Source: Combretum micranthum
Taxonomy: Eukaryota; Streptophyta; Magnoliopsida; Myrtales; Combretaceae
Length of the DNA: 64,000 nucleotides
NCBI GenBank assembly: GCA_024138025.1
Contig: JAMXBD010000402.1
Coordinates: 124,001 to 188,000, forward strand
Reading direction: 5' to 3'
Part shown: positions 63,841 through 64,000 of the stretch, piece after piece
Layout: each line of letters begins with the position of its first letter
How positions within the stretch are numbered: the stretch's first letter is position 1
Position numbers and translations under genes: made by a program
The notes under the pieces: generated by a model
Seen by the model: only the letters and a program-made list of their open reading frames with translations
What the model was told of the DNA's origin: nothing
Database searches by the model: none

Positions 63841-64000
63841 TATATCCTTCTCCTTTTCTCTTTTCTTTTATTCTTCCTCTGAACTCTCAAGGCCGTTCTT
63901 CATTCTCCACGCGATGCACAATTTTTTTTTCTCTTTCAGTTTCAGATCATTTCTCAGGTAATTTTTTTTTCCTTTCTTTTCTCCTGTTTCGACTGTCGAT

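Larger units (their letters stand above)
56261..64000 (+). mobile_element. Athila-type Ty3/gypsy retrotransposon (3' end outside window)
   Basis: Starts with an LTR (56261-57680), then a tRNA-Asp-type primer site and gag, protease, reverse transcriptase, RNase H and integrase in gypsy order. The protein wording (conserved NPYSNTYNPGWRNHPNFSW, DLGAS protease, QVELSNRE integrase) and the hairpin after the integrase are typical of the Athila/Tat group. It lies inside the TE2 gag; the target duplication should be CGTTG or similar. Several stops and frameshifts make it inactive. The 3' LTR is beyond the window. Confidence 0.88.

Noticed and set aside
1..64000. CRISPR arrays, tRNA or rRNA genes
   Set aside because: No regular direct repeats with unique spacers and no cloverleaf-like sequences were noticed; the tRNA-Asp match at 57687 is only a primer site.

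Overview
The window is plant nuclear DNA from an AT-rich, transposon-packed eudicot genome. The evidence is two TIR-NBS-LRR (TNL) resistance loci with the usual plant TNL exon plan (this class is lost from grasses), plus plant-type Ty3/gypsy, Ty1/copia-like, CACTA, Mutator-like and hAT elements. The TNL motifs recall flax L6 and the TNLs of woody rosids such as Myrtaceae, but I cannot name a species. No prokaryotic or organellar genes, CRISPR arrays, tRNA or rRNA genes were seen.

The backbone is a tandem array of TNL blocks, all on the minus strand. Block A (1 to about 26.4 kb) holds a dead TNL, spread over 19344-25255. Block B (about 44.15 to 52.4 kb) holds a TNL whose four exons still join in frame (47358-51796, 785 aa), although its LRR is cut short by the 3' end of a retroelement. 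Block C begins at 53502. Only its left edge is visible, and the rest, probably another TNL, should lie beyond the right end. Blocks A and C share a gag-bearing LTR element at the same position (starting at 440 and 53934), while block B keeps the empty target site (44367-44371).

Insertions are nested in this backbone. TE1 (440-13891) is a gag-only LTR element with an internal hairpin-rich tandem repeat, and a 5.6 kb solo-LTR-like element (3141-8774, TSD GAGTT) sits inside that repeat. A 1.75 kb solo LTR (14786-16539) lies 3' of TNL A, and a 562 bp hAT MITE (25751-26312, 8-bp TSD) lies upstream of it. A 17.2 kb Mutator-like element (26398-43551, near-perfect 9-bp TSD) separates blocks A and B. 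It carries a broken transposase and a plant mobile domain (PMD) gene, and it was itself split by an 8.6 kb CACTA element (28895-37518, TSD GAA) and a 3.7 kb solo-LTR-like element (39630-43297, TSD ATATT).

At the right end an Athila-type Ty3/gypsy element (56261 to beyond 64000) has inserted inside the gag zinc knuckle of TE2. Its LTR, tRNA-Asp-type primer site, decayed gag, protease, reverse transcriptase, RNase H and integrase are visible. It is inactivated by frameshifts and by stops that look like methyl-cytosine deamination.

TNL B is the only gene here that could still make a host protein. Everything else is transposon, transposon-derived repeat or pseudogene.
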